Assembly (NCBI GenBank): GCA_030073355.1
Contig: JALDTH010000003.1
Coordinates: 1-37,573 of the forward strand
Source of the DNA: Candidatus Midichloria sp.
Lineage (GTDB): Bacteria; Pseudomonadota; Alphaproteobacteria; Rickettsiales; Midichloriaceae
Length of the DNA: 37,573 bases
Direction: 5' to 3'
In this document: in pieces, positions 20,224 through 30,600 of the stretch
How the letters are laid out: each line of letters starts with the position of its first letter
Numbering within the stretch: position 1 is the first letter of the stretch
The notes under the pieces: generated by a model
Told to the model about the DNA's origin: nothing
The model's input: only the letters and a program-made list of their open reading frames with translations
The model's database searches: none
Made by a program: the position numbers and the translations under genes

Positions 20224-21200
20224 ATGACCAAAGCGGTTATTTTTGATACTTACGGAACGTCAGATATATAAAAGTATCTGAATTACAAGATATGGAGCTT
20301 GGGCCCAATGAGGTTTTAATTAAACAGGAAGTTATAGGTATAAACTATCACGATATACTCTATAGGTCACAGGGCGCAAAAAGATGGAGGATATTCCTAC
20401 TATTCTTGGTTTTGAAGCAGCAGGAATCGTGCAGAGTGTTGGAGCAAATGTACAAAATTTTAACATTGGACAAAAAGTTGCTTATGCTACTGCTCCTATA
20501 GGTGCTTATAGAAGTTAGAGGTGTGTGGATCAAAACTATGTTATGGCCGTTCCAGATGAGTTAAATACTCAATTAGTTGCTGCTTGTCTTTTTAAGAGGG
20601 GTTGGTTGCCCATACCTTACTCTTTAGGACATACTTTGTGAGGGTTGAAGATACTATTCTAATTCATTCTGCAGCAAGCGTGGTAGGTAGTATTATGGCA
20701 CAGTGGGCATCTTCAGCTGTGGTAAAGGTAATTGGGACAGTTGGTATAGATGCAAAAAAGGAAGTGGCGCTGAAAAATGGCTGCATGCAAGTATTTAATA
20801 GAAAGGCTGAAGATTGGGTTAAGGGAGTTTTATATTTAACAGGAGGCAAGTGGGTTAAGGTTATATACGATTCTGTTGGCGTAGAAACATTTAATGTAAC
20901 TCCATTAGAGCACCTTCTAAATTTGGATTTTTAGTGCTTTTTGGAGAATCCAGCAGCAAGGTCGCTACTGTGAGTTCAAGTTATTTAGAGTCTAAGTCTT
21001 TGTTTTTATCAGTTCCCTCTGTGTTTGATTATAAGATGAATAGAATGGAATTGATTTTAGCTGCAAACGAAATTTTTGATAAAATGAAGAGCGGTTTATT
21101 TAAAGAGCAAGTTTCTGCTTCTTTTAATTTGGAAGATGTTTCTAAAGCTCATAATTTGATCGAGTCCGGACAAAATATTAATTCAATAATTTTATACTAA
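20224..21200 (+). pseudogene. Zinc-type/quinone oxidoreductase (MDR family), degraded
   Basis: Homology split across frames: ELGPNEVLIKQEVIGINYHDILYRSQG / ILGFEAAGIVQSVGANVQNFNIGQKVAY / TAG at 20516-20518 / ILIHSAASVVGSIMAQWA / KFGFLVLFGESSSKV…FNLEDVSKAHNLIESGQN. Confidence 0.85.
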
Positions 21201-21265
21201 ATTTCCTGAGCAAAGGTTGATATCAGAGAGAAGACGCTTTATTGGATTATTAAGTTAAAGACATA

Positions 21266-21796
21266 TTATTTATGGGATTTAGTATAACCTGGTGCAGTAT
21301 TTCTTTTTGCTTCTATGCGTTCTACAAACGAAGCTTTTTCTTGCTGTGTATTAAAAAATCTCTGAGAAAATAACTGTTCTTGTTTGCTGGAAGCGGATAA
21401 GGAATGCTCTGTCGGACTATTAATTTCAAGGGCTCGTGGTTTTTGGTTAGGGCTTTGATCTAGCGTATATCTAGATGTGAATAAGATTTTTTGAACAATT
21501 CTTGGTCTAATTATTGTATGGTCTGTAGAACTTTTTGTTTTTTCTCGCTCATTTTTTATGCTTTCTAAAAGAGCAGCTGGAATTTCTAATTCCTCTAAAA
21601 AACCAAATATTTTTTTAGCTGCGCCTGGATTCTCTGTTTCAATCTCAGTGGTACTTAAAATTATCGAATGCGCTAATACCTTAATAATTTCATTTAATTC
21701 TTCTTTTTGAGAAGCAGTGGTAATTTTTTCCTTGATCAAAGCTTGTTTTATGTAAAACACCGATCTGATAAACTTTTCTTTCGTGTGAGAATCCAA
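21266..21796 (-). CDS. Hypothetical protein, 176 aa: helical N-terminus, polar C-terminal tail
   Basis: Uninterrupted ORF; no family recognised. Confidence 0.6.
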   Translation of the reverse strand: MDSHTKEKFIRSVFYIKQALIKEKITTASQKEELNEIIKVLAHSIILSTTEIETENPGAAKKIFGFLEELEIPAALLESIKNEREKTKSSTDHTIIRPRIVQKILFTSRYTLDQSPNQKPRALEINSPTEHSLSASSKQEQLFSQRFFNTQQEKASFVERIEAKRNTAPGYTKSHK

Positions 21797-22047
21797 AATT
21801 ATGGTATTACGCTGTAAAAATGATACAAACTTATTCTCTATATTAATTTTGTGCCATAACCATATTTAGTATGAAACTCAATTAATACTAATTATACTAC
21901 CTTGAGTTGTAATTAAGTCAAAGATATAATTAGATATTTTCAGTTAATAGCAAAATATATACCTAAACCTTAGTTACATTCGGCCTTTTGGTGAATTTCC
22001 CTTCTTTAGTTTGTGCTGTCTAGTTTTCTCTATTTTACTCTCTTTAA

Positions 22048-22680
22048 TTAATAAAAAATCGAAGCCGATATGCAAAATATTAAGGGGATAAGTAAGTTAT
22101 CATCGACTTCGATCTTTTTTGCAAATAATTCTATGCAAGTGGTAATAAAGCACGTTAAGAGGATGGCAAAAAGACTTATATGATTTATTTTATAGATGGA
22201 TATAACCGCATAAGAAATTATAATCGCACCGAGAAAAAATGCTAGACAGCCTTCTAAAGTTTTATTTAGAAGTTGGATTTTGCCAAATTTTAGTCCTACC
22301 AACGCTGCAAGGGAATCAGATATAGCTAGTATTGAGAAGGCTATTATAAAAACAAATTTTGGGAAAAATAGTAAGGTAATAAACATCGCAATAACCATAT
22401 AGCTAGCCCCTGTTAGCGTAGTTATTTCATGAGGCCGTATTATTTTATTTATATCTATCTTTAGAAAATTTAAGACGTCTTGAGTAATATGGTGAATTTT
22501 ACCTTTTGAAAATCTGCTCCACTCGAAAAAAAATATTCCTGAAATCAGGAGTAAAATCAAAATCAACATGCTCTCCTTGTTTGTAAAGTGATATAATATA
22601 GGAAATAAGATTGAGCTTAAGTGTAGGATTTTTCTAAACATTTCTTTCAAAAATATTTCTTTTGAGATATTATTAAACAT
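22048..22680 (-). CDS. Dolichol kinase/CTP-dependent diacylglycerol kinase-like (phosphatidate cytidylyltransferase superfamily) membrane protein
   Basis: RKILHLSS start, multiple TM segments, LAISDSLAALVGLKFGK…NKTLEGCLAFFLGAI motif. Confidence 0.75.
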   Translation of the reverse strand: MFNNISKEIFLKEMFRKILHLSSILFPILYHFTNKESMLILILLLISGIFFFEWSRFSKGKIHHITQDVLNFLKIDINKIIRPHEITTLTGASYMVIAMFITLLFFPKFVFIIAFSILAISDSLAALVGLKFGKIQLLNKTLEGCLAFFLGAIIISYAVISIYKINHISLFAILLTCFITTCIELFAKKIEVDDNLLIPLIFCISASIFY

Positions 22681-22697
22681 GTTGCATATTTAATTTA

Positions 22698-23096
22698 TTG
22701 AAAATGATAGGGGTAATTATCAGCATTATATTTGGAATAGTTATAGCCAGTATCGCTGTATTAATCACTATTAATTTAGTATTAAATAGTAGTAATAGGA
22801 AAAAATCAAAAGAAAAACTTCAAACAGTACTTGATTCTTCTCCCTATAGAAAGCATGAGCCTTTACCGAAGCCGAATACGGAATTTTTGCACTGGGATGA
22901 AGAACAAGAAAGAGCACAAGAAAATGAGGTGACAAAGTATAATGATTTGTAGGTAGAGAATGATAAGCAAAAGAGCGAAACTAAAATAGTTGGTATTGTT
23001 GAACCACAGGGGTTCTAGTCTAACTTCATAATATCGCAAAAATTAGGATACATCATTTCGAGGATGGTGGCCCAACAATCTGGTAATTTGGGTTAA
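22698..23096 (+). pseudogene. Small membrane-anchored orphan; first 84 codons open, then two in-frame TAGs (22950-22952, 23016-23018) before a TAA at 23094-23096
   Basis: N-terminal TM helix; same-frame continuation VENDKQKSETKIVGIVEPQGF*SNFIISQKLGYIISRMVAQQSGNLG. Confidence 0.5.
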
Positions 23097-23154
23097 TTTA
23101 ATAAAGGTGCAATCTATGTCTCAGGGCAAAAATCAAAGTAGAGGTAGGTGATAA

Positions 23155-23352
23155 ATGTCGACAGAAAATTTAATAAAATTTTTGCAGGATCAAGGAATTT
23201 CTAATCCGCAGGATATAGCCATACAAGCAGTAGATGCGATGAGGCCTGCAGCAAAAGAAGGTATGCATTATATGGGCACAGATGGGTTGCTTTCTCAAGA
23301 AATTAATGCTATTTCAACTCCTCAGATACAGAAAGCTCCAAGCCGATATTAA
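23155..23352 (+). CDS. Hypothetical protein, 65 aa, immediately upstream of glyQ
   Basis: Intact ORF MSTENLIKFLQDQGISNPQDIAIQAVDAMRPAAKEGMHYMG…; no family recognised. Confidence 0.45.
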   Translation: MSTENLIKFLQDQGISNPQDIAIQAVDAMRPAAKEGMHYMGTDGLLSQEINAISTPQIQKAPSRY

Positions 23353-23356
23353 GTTT

Positions 23357-24202
23357 ATGCATTTTCAAGATATTATATTTAACCTACAGAAATTTTGGGG
23401 TGATAAAGGTTGTGTTATATTGCAGCCCTATGATATTGAGGTTGGAGCTGGTACCTCACATCCGGTGACCACTCTTAGATGCTTAAGTGAAGAAAAATGG
23501 AATGCTGCATATGCGCAGCCTTGCCGCAGGCCTACTGATGGCCGGTATGGCGAAAATCCTAACAGAATGCAGCATTATTATCAGTTTCAAGTTTTGATGA
23601 AGCCCTCTCCTGATTACATACAGAATTTAGTTATAGAGAGCTTAGAAAAAGTTGGGCTATACGCAAAAGATCATGATATTAGATTTGTTGAAGATGATTG
23701 GAAAAACCCAACCTTGGGTGCTTGGGGTCTTGGTTGGGAAATTTGGTGTGATGGAATGGAAATCATACAGTTTACTTATATGCAGCAATTAGGCGGAGTT
23801 GATTGCAGGCCGGTGGCTGCGGAAGTAACATATGGTTTAGAAAGACTTGCGATGTTCATACAGAAAGTAGGTAGTATATGGGATGTTACTTGGAATAATG
23901 CTGGCGTTACTTACGCTGACATTTTTTTGAAAACTGAAAAGCAATATAGTCATTTTAACTTCAACCAAGCTAACATTGAAATGCTTAAAAGTCATTTTGC
24001 AGATATGCTTTCGGAAGTTTTTAGATTGGTTGAAGTGGAATTACCACAGCCAGCCTACGACCTTTGTTTAAAGGCCTCACATATGTTCAATTTGCTTGAA
24101 GCAAGAGGAGCAATAAGCGTCACAGAGCGCGAAGCTTATGTAGCTAAAATTAGAGATGCGGCAAGGGCTTGCTCGGCTGCTTGGTTACATGTTGGTTGCT
24201 AA
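23357..24202 (+). CDS. glyQ: Glycyl-tRNA synthetase alpha subunit
   Basis: QKFWGDKGCVILQPYDIEVGAGTSHPVTTLR, YAQPCRRPTDGRYGENPNRMQHYYQFQV, WEIWCDGMEIIQFTYMQQLGG. The listed ORF opens at 23282; the family start fits 23357. Confidence 0.95.
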   Translation: MHFQDIIFNLQKFWGDKGCVILQPYDIEVGAGTSHPVTTLRCLSEEKWNAAYAQPCRRPTDGRYGENPNRMQHYYQFQVLMKPSPDYIQNLVIESLEKVGLYAKDHDIRFVEDDWKNPTLGAWGLGWEIWCDGMEIIQFTYMQQLGGVDCRPVAAEVTYGLERLAMFIQKVGSIWDVTWNNAGVTYADIFLKTEKQYSHFNFNQANIEMLKSHFADMLSEVFRLVEVELPQPAYDLCLKASHMFNLLEARGAISVTEREAYVAKIRDAARACSAAWLHVGC

Positions 24203-24205
24203 GTG

Positions 24206-24680
24206 ATTTTGACCTATGGTGTGGAAGGCCCCTTAAATTCTATATTTAAACACTTTGACTATAATTGTCTAAGAGGTGAATATAAAAAATATTGCAACCA
24301 AGATAGGCGATTGTTAGACTCCAAAATGGATTATAAAAAAGGATTATAGTATTGCAATCATTATCCTATAGAAATAATTACAGTCATTTTCAGAATAATG
24401 ATTTCAAAACGTTTTGGTCGCCTGAAAGGGATTCAGAAACTATTTTAAGCGTTGGAGTATTCGAGAACTTTACAATTATAATGTGAAATATTCTACGATG
24501 CTTTGTAAGGCATATAAAGTTTGTTTTAGACATAGTGAAAGCAAGATAATTGCTGCGGATAATATCAGTGAATTAATTAAAAATATTGAAACTCAAGAGG
24601 TGATAGCAATTTTCAAGTTATCTTATTTTTACAGTATATTATGCCCTGCAGAATTTTTACAACCAATTCAGTCCTAATGG
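24206..24680 (+). pseudogene. Unidentified decayed coding region downstream of glyQ
   Basis: Short coding-like stretches in shifting frames (NNYSHFQNNDFKTFWSPERDSETILSVGVFENFTI; KYSTMLCKAYKVCFRHSESKIIAADNISELIKNIE…). Confidence 0.3.
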
Positions 24681-24829
24681 CAATTTCAAATAAAACAATA
24701 TCTTGTCGTTGTTATTTTTAATTAACTTGAGTGTGCTCTAAATAAATATTGACGCATAGCAATAATCTCTGTGTTGATTGCTTATGTAGATTTGTATATT
24801 TTTTTAAAGCAGAACCACAGAAATTTGGA

Positions 24830-25555
24830 TGGCTTAATTAGCGCAGGAGTTGACTGCTTTTACAGAGGGAATTTTATTTATGGCAAACGGAATTTTTGAA
24901 TTATCGTCTTACTAAATTCAACTGCTCTTGGTTTTGTGATTAATGGTATTGCAGTTTGGGAATAATACAGGGTATTCAGTTACAAGCGCTGTGGATATTA
25001 ATGAGGATTTGATTAATGATATTGTTATTGGTGCACGTTCGCTGATCTAAGTAGTAGAACTAATGCAGAACAGGTATACCTGATGTTTGCTAAACCCTCT
25101 CTTTTATCCTTTTGACTTATCATCTTTAAATGGTAGAAGTTCTACAGGTCAAGCGTATATAATACTTGGTAAATCTTCCTTTCTAACCCCTTTAGAACTT
25201 TCCAATTTAACGGCGCTAATGGCTTTATCATAAATGGAATTAAGAAGGCCGACCGACAAAATAGGGAATAGGGTATTCAGTATCAGGGGTAGGGTGACAT
25301 TAATTGAGATGGATTTAGTGATCTAAAAGAGAAATAGCAGGTTTTCCAGGAGCCGCAAGGCAAGCTTGTGTAGTATTTGGCAAGGCATTTTTCACAGGAA
25401 ATTTAGAGCTTTCTAGCTTAAATAGTAGCAATGAACTTATCATCAGAGGGATGAGCTTGTTGATTATGCAGGATGTTCTCTGTCAGGAGCGGCGATATCA
25501 ATAATGATGGAAAAAATGGTATTATTAAGCAAGGCAACCCAATTGTAGAATACTA
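24830..25555 (+). pseudogene. Second FG-GAP/integrin-like beta-propeller remnant, heavily degraded
   Basis: Blade fragments STALGFVINGI, NNTGYSVTSAVDINEDLINDIVIGA, FDLSSLNGRSSTGQAYIILGKSSFL, LELSSLNSSNELII. Confidence 0.7.
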
Positions 25556-25577
25556 CTGAACCTACAGAAGAAATAAT

Positions 25578-25943
25578 TTAAGAAATATTATCTAATAATC
25601 TCAATAAGTTAGATTGTTTCGGAGTGATGGTATCCTCTATAAATCTAATTTCAGGGGCATATCTCAACTTAAGTTTGTTTGCGATTAACTTCCTTATCTC
25701 GACCGTCAGGGATTTTAAAATTTCTAAAACCCACTTAATTTTGTCATTGTTAAGGCAATCTACATAAATTGTTGCTATTTTCAAATCTGCGGTAATTTTT
25801 ACAAAAGGAAAGACCATTATAGCTTCTTCTAAGTTAGGATGATAAATCTCCTGGGTAACAAACGCTTTTGAAACAACCTGCTGAATAGAGGAAGCAATTA
25901 CAAGCTGTCTTTGTGTAGGTTGTTTAGAATATAGCAAGTTCAT
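25578..25943 (-). CDS. rbfA: Ribosome-binding factor A
   Basis: SKQPTQRQLVIASSIQQVVSKAF, VKITADLKIATIYVDCL, IRKLIANKLKLRYAPEIRFIEDT. Confidence 0.85.
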   Translation of the reverse strand: MNLLYSKQPTQRQLVIASSIQQVVSKAFVTQEIYHPNLEEAIMVFPFVKITADLKIATIYVDCLNNDKIKWVLEILKSLTVEIRKLIANKLKLRYAPEIRFIEDTITPKQSNLLRLLDNIS

Positions 25944-25945
25944 GA

Positions 25946-26140
25946 TCAGTTTTTGATTTTATTACTGGAAGTATTTTTTGGTGTATAAATGAAAATTTGC
26001 CCACAATATGGACACTTTGCCTGTCTATCTGTACCTATTTCTAAATAAATTTTAGGATGACCATAATATGATCCTCCATCACAACAAATGTGTTTAGAAT
26101 ATACAATATTTTTTTCTACTATGCTAGAATTTTTAGCCAT
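25946..26140 (-). CDS. Zinc-finger domain protein, NDUFS6-like (zf-CHCC)
   Basis: CDGGSYYGHPKIYLEIGTDRQAKCPYCGQIFIY. Confidence 0.8.
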   Translation of the reverse strand: MAKNSSIVEKNIVYSKHICCDGGSYYGHPKIYLEIGTDRQAKCPYCGQIFIYTPKNTSSNKIKN

Positions 26141-26153
26141 ATAAGTACTAAAA

Positions 26154-26930
26154 TTAAATCCTCTTGCTTAAAAGATAAAAGTATTTTAGGCCAAGTAAAG
26201 TTAAATTTGGTTCTATAAAATCTATTTTTGAAGTTAAATCTTCCATCAATACCGAAAGCCCACCAGTTGCGACTACCTTTAGAGGATATCTATATTCTTC
26301 TTTCATAGTGTCTATTAATTTCTCAACTAGGCCAGTAAATCCAAAATACGCCCCTGCAAGCATCGCTTTGGTTGTTGTGGTGCCTAACACTGTATTAGCT
26401 TTTTGAAAATTCAATGAGGGCAGCTGAGCGGAATGCTTTCTCATAGATTGCATTATCGAGTTAAGGCCTGGCGCTATTGCAACACCCAAGTAATTTGTTT
26501 TTGATTTATCGTATTCTAGCAGGGAAAACGTGGTTGCAGTCCCGAAATCAACTATTAAGCAATGATTCTTAAATAATTCGGTTGCAGCTATCGCATTAAC
26601 AGCTAAATCTGAACCTAGATTAGGAGCTGGTGCCCCAGCGATCGAGACATGGTGTTTATCATGGCTCACTAGAAGCGGGCTTATCTTACAATATTTTTGA
26701 AAAAATCTTTGAACTCCAGATAATGCCATCGGCACCACACATGAAATTGCGGCTGCTTCTATTTTCTCTAGCGCTAGCTGATTTTGGATTAAAATTAGAA
26801 TTAAAAATGCAAAAAATTCATCTTCAGTTCTAGTAATATCAGTTTTAATTCTAGTTTTTAGTATTAATTCATCATCTTCAAAAAAACCGAATACTGTATT
26901 AGTATTTCCAATATCAACCACAACTAGCAT
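26154..26930 (-). CDS. coaX: Type III pantothenate kinase
   Basis: MLVVVDIGNTNTVFGFFEDD, TRTEDEF, LIVDFGTATTF, VATGG. Confidence 0.94.
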   Translation of the reverse strand: MLVVVDIGNTNTVFGFFEDDELILKTRIKTDITRTEDEFFAFLILILIQNQLALEKIEAAAISCVVPMALSGVQRFFQKYCKISPLLVSHDKHHVSIAGAPAPNLGSDLAVNAIAATELFKNHCLIVDFGTATTFSLLEYDKSKTNYLGVAIAPGLNSIMQSMRKHSAQLPSLNFQKANTVLGTTTTKAMLAGAYFGFTGLVEKLIDTMKEEYRYPLKVVATGGLSVLMEDLTSKIDFIEPNLTLLGLKYFYLLSKRI

Positions 26931-27657
26931 ATATACTCCTTCTTATAAAAACATCACCTGCGCACAATAATTCTATTTTTTGATTTCTAAGCAGCTGGAG
27001 ATTACCCTTATCATCAATTCCCAGGAAGATACCAGATTTCTCTTGATCTTCAATCTTAATAACAATTTTTTTATTTAAATTAGCGGCTCGTGCTAGCCAC
27101 TGAATCTTAATCCTTTGAAATCCAAATTGTTCCCAATACACAAAGAGCTCAAAAAACTCTTCTAGTACTACTTGCAACAGTGCTTTGGGAGTAATAGTAA
27201 ATGGACTAATATCGGTAATACCTATGGCATTTAAATCTGGGATAGGTTTCTTAGGCAAAATATTGATGCCTACCCCAACTAAAATAAACCTGTCTTGATA
27301 TTTTTCTAATAAGATTCCGGAAACTTTTCGTTTCTCAAGTAAAACATCGTTTACCCATTTATGCAATAAAGAGGCGGCTGGGAAAAATTTTCTAATAGCG
27401 TTACTAACCGCAATTGCAGCTATGTAGGTAATCTGGGGATGAAGAGCTACATAAGTAGAGGGCTTTAATATAATTGTGCAAGCCAAATCGCCTTGAGCGC
27501 TGCTCCAAGTCCTAATATTCTTTGCTCTACCTTTGGTTTGTGAGGTAGTAAATATTACAGTATTCGGATAGGCTTTGCCTCTATATAGCAGATTTTTTGC
27601 TTCGGTTTGCGTACTATCTAATTCATCATATTCAATAATTAAAAAATCTTTCTCCAT
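26914..27657 (-). CDS. birA: Biotin--[acetyl-CoA-carboxylase] ligase
   Basis: YDELDSTQTEAKNL, TSQTKGRAKNIRTWSSAQGDLACTIILKP, HKWVNDVLLEKRKVSGILLEK; 17-nt overlap with coaX. Confidence 0.93.
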   Translation of the reverse strand: MEKDFLIIEYDELDSTQTEAKNLLYRGKAYPNTVIFTTSQTKGRAKNIRTWSSAQGDLACTIILKPSTYVALHPQITYIAAIAVSNAIRKFFPAASLLHKWVNDVLLEKRKVSGILLEKYQDRFILVGVGINILPKKPIPDLNAIGITDISPFTITPKALLQVVLEEFFELFVYWEQFGFQRIKIQWLARAANLNKKIVIKIEDQEKSGIFLGIDDKGNLQLLRNQKIELLCAGDVFIRRSIYASCG

Positions 27658-27679
27658 ATTTGTTTAAGTAGTTCCAGCT

Positions 27680-30600
27680 AATTTTAATAAAATACGTCTA
27701 GCGCTAAAACTTTTCTATCAGGCTTTAATTTAGCTTCAAACTCTCTTTCTGAAGTTATAATTTTCTAATATGTTGATATTACTATTGGCTTTGTTGTCTC
27801 TGAAAGAAAAGATTAGCCCCTTAGCCTCCTGCTTCAACTTTGAGTACATTTGCTTTTCTTGCCAGCTGTTTAATTTTTATAATATCAAATAAATGCTCAA
27901 CTTCTTCAGGCAATTTACCAAATCTATCTACCATTTCTGTAGCGAACCTTTCGCATTCTTCCTCTTCAACTATATTAGCTATTTGCCTATATAATGAAAG
28001 ACGGAGTGTAACATCGTCTATATAATCTTCTAGAATCTGTACTGGGAAACACCTAAGTTGAGTATTGGACTCCACTCCTTATTAGCCTCAAATTCTTCAT
28101 TTCCTTGCATTTGGGCTATGGCGTCTGCAAGCATTTTTTGATATAACTCTATTCCGACTTCTCTTATATGGCTGGACTGTTCGTCTCCTAACAAGTTGCT
28201 ATAGTCTCTATTGTCCATATCGTGGCTTGTAATATTAAAGCCTGAGCCAGGGGCTTGAAGAGATTGAATGATCTCTAAGCGTTTTTTTGCAACTGGTGAT
28301 AGCAGGTTTGTTCTTGGAGCTAAAAAGTATGCACAAGCTTGAGCTTCTCCTCTTCCTACTCTTCCTCGCATTTGGTAAAGCTGAGAAATGCCAAACATAT
28401 GAGATCGATCAACTACCATAGTATTAACGCTCATAATATCTAACCCTGACTCTATTATACCGGTGCTTAATAAGATGTCAAATTTATGATCATAAAAATC
28501 ATTCATAACTTAATCTAGCTTGCTAGAGACAAGGGATCCCTGAGCTTTCACTACTTTAAGTTCTGGAACTAGCTTCTTTAATTGCTCTTCGATCTCATCT
28601 AAGTAATTAATTCTTGGAGTCACATAAAAACTTAAACCATTTCTTTGTTTTTCTTTAAGTAATGTTTCCCTTATAGTAAGCCTATCATATGGTAATACCG
28701 AAGTTTTAACAGGCTTTTTGTTAATGGGGGGAGTGGTAATAATACTAAGAGATTTAAGATTAACTAAAGCCATCTGTAATGTCCTAGGTATTGGAGTTGA
28801 ATTCCTTCTGCAAGTAAAGCGTGTGTACCGATTGTAATATCAATTTTACCGTTCTTTAGTCCTTCCTTCACTTCGCTAACTTCAGTGCGCGAAGTGAATT
28901 TTGAAAGTTGTTTAATTATCAGGGGGAAATTTTAAACCTTTCTGAGAAAGTTATATAATGCTGCCTTGCCAGCAATGTTGTTGGTACTATCACTGCAACT
29001 TGGACTGTTTCAAGTCCAAGAGTTGCAGCAGCGGCAGCCCTTAACGCAACTTCTGTTTTTCCAAAACCCACGTCCGCGCATAGAAGCCTATCCATAGGTT
29101 GCCCTGATTTGAAATCTTCCATTATCTCTTCAATTGCGCTCTCTTGATCAGCGGTCGTAATATAAGGAAAATTATCACAAAATTTTTGATAATTTTCATG
29201 GATAGGTTCTAGAACATGGCCCTGAGTGGTTAATCTTTTAGCAGTAGTATTAATTAATGCTGAAGCTGCTGCTAATTTTATTCTTTCTTTTAGCTTAGCT
29301 TTTCTCATCTTCCAGGTAACGCCGCACAGTTTATTCAAGGCTACATTTTGGTTTTCTTCGCCATAACGAGAAATTGTTTCTAAGTTCTCTACAGATAAAT
29401 AGAGTTTGTCATTATCCACATATAGGATTTCTATAAAGTCATGCAGTATGTCATTGACTGAGAGTGTTTTTAGTCCTTGAAATCTACCTATTCCATATTC
29501 AGGCATGGACGAGGAGATTACCAATTTCTATAGAGATTAAATCTTGGGAAATTTTAGCTGCAGTAGCTTTTCTTTTCTTCTGCTCCTTAAAAGCCTGCCC
29601 AGTGATATCTTTTTCTGTAAAGAAGGTGATTTTTCCGTGTCAAATCCATTTTCTATAGGCAGAATGGCAAATTTTATAACTGTTTTTGATTTAAAATTTC
29701 TTCATAAGAAGCAACTCTAACCGAACTGATATTTTCATCATTTAGCAAGCGTTCGATTCTACTTAAGTTACACTCAGATTGGCAGCATATATAAATTGTC
29801 TTTTGGTAATCAGCCAGTATATGCGTAACTTTTTTATTATTAATTCGAGCGCCGTCAGAATCTCTTCTTCCTTCGAGTACAGTAAAGAGGTGGCTATGGC
29901 ATTATAGGATCCATCGTTTTCCCGTGCAGTAATTTTGATTAATTAAAAGGTAATAATTATTTAAATTTGTTTCTAGTTGGTCGTTTTCAATAATTAGAGC
30001 ACTCTTTAGGATATAATCTAATATACTCCTTCAATTCTTTATAAAATAGAGGTAACCAGTGTTCTGCACCAATATCATTTTGAGCCTCTTGCTAGCTCAA
30101 GATACAAAATGGGGCGTCATTAATACCAAAAAGTTGCAAATACTTTTCCTTAAAGTGTCGGGTTGTTTCATATATTACAATGACTTCGCTAATTGGATGG
30201 ATTGTTATTTTTGCTGTTTTTTGTAAGGTAAGCTGGCTGATAGTATCAAAGGTTTTTATACTATCAATTTTTGAACCAAAAAATCTATCCTGTATCCAGT
30301 TTTGTCATAGTTTATAATATCGATTATCCCGCCTCTAACTGCGAAATCACCTGCGGATTCTGCTAAACTAGTGCGGTTATAACCAAAAGTGAGCAAAGGG
30401 TTTATTATCTTGTCTCTGTCATAAGATTTTCCTACTACTATATTAAGTACACCGGCTCTAAAATAGGCCGGTAGCGGCAATTTTTGAACTAAAGCTTTAA
30501 TAGTTGTAACCAAAATTTTATTTTTCTTACTTTCATTATTAAGAGCAAGTAAAGCGCTGATCCGTTGACTGGTTACTGTTAAAGAGGGAGAAGTCCTACT

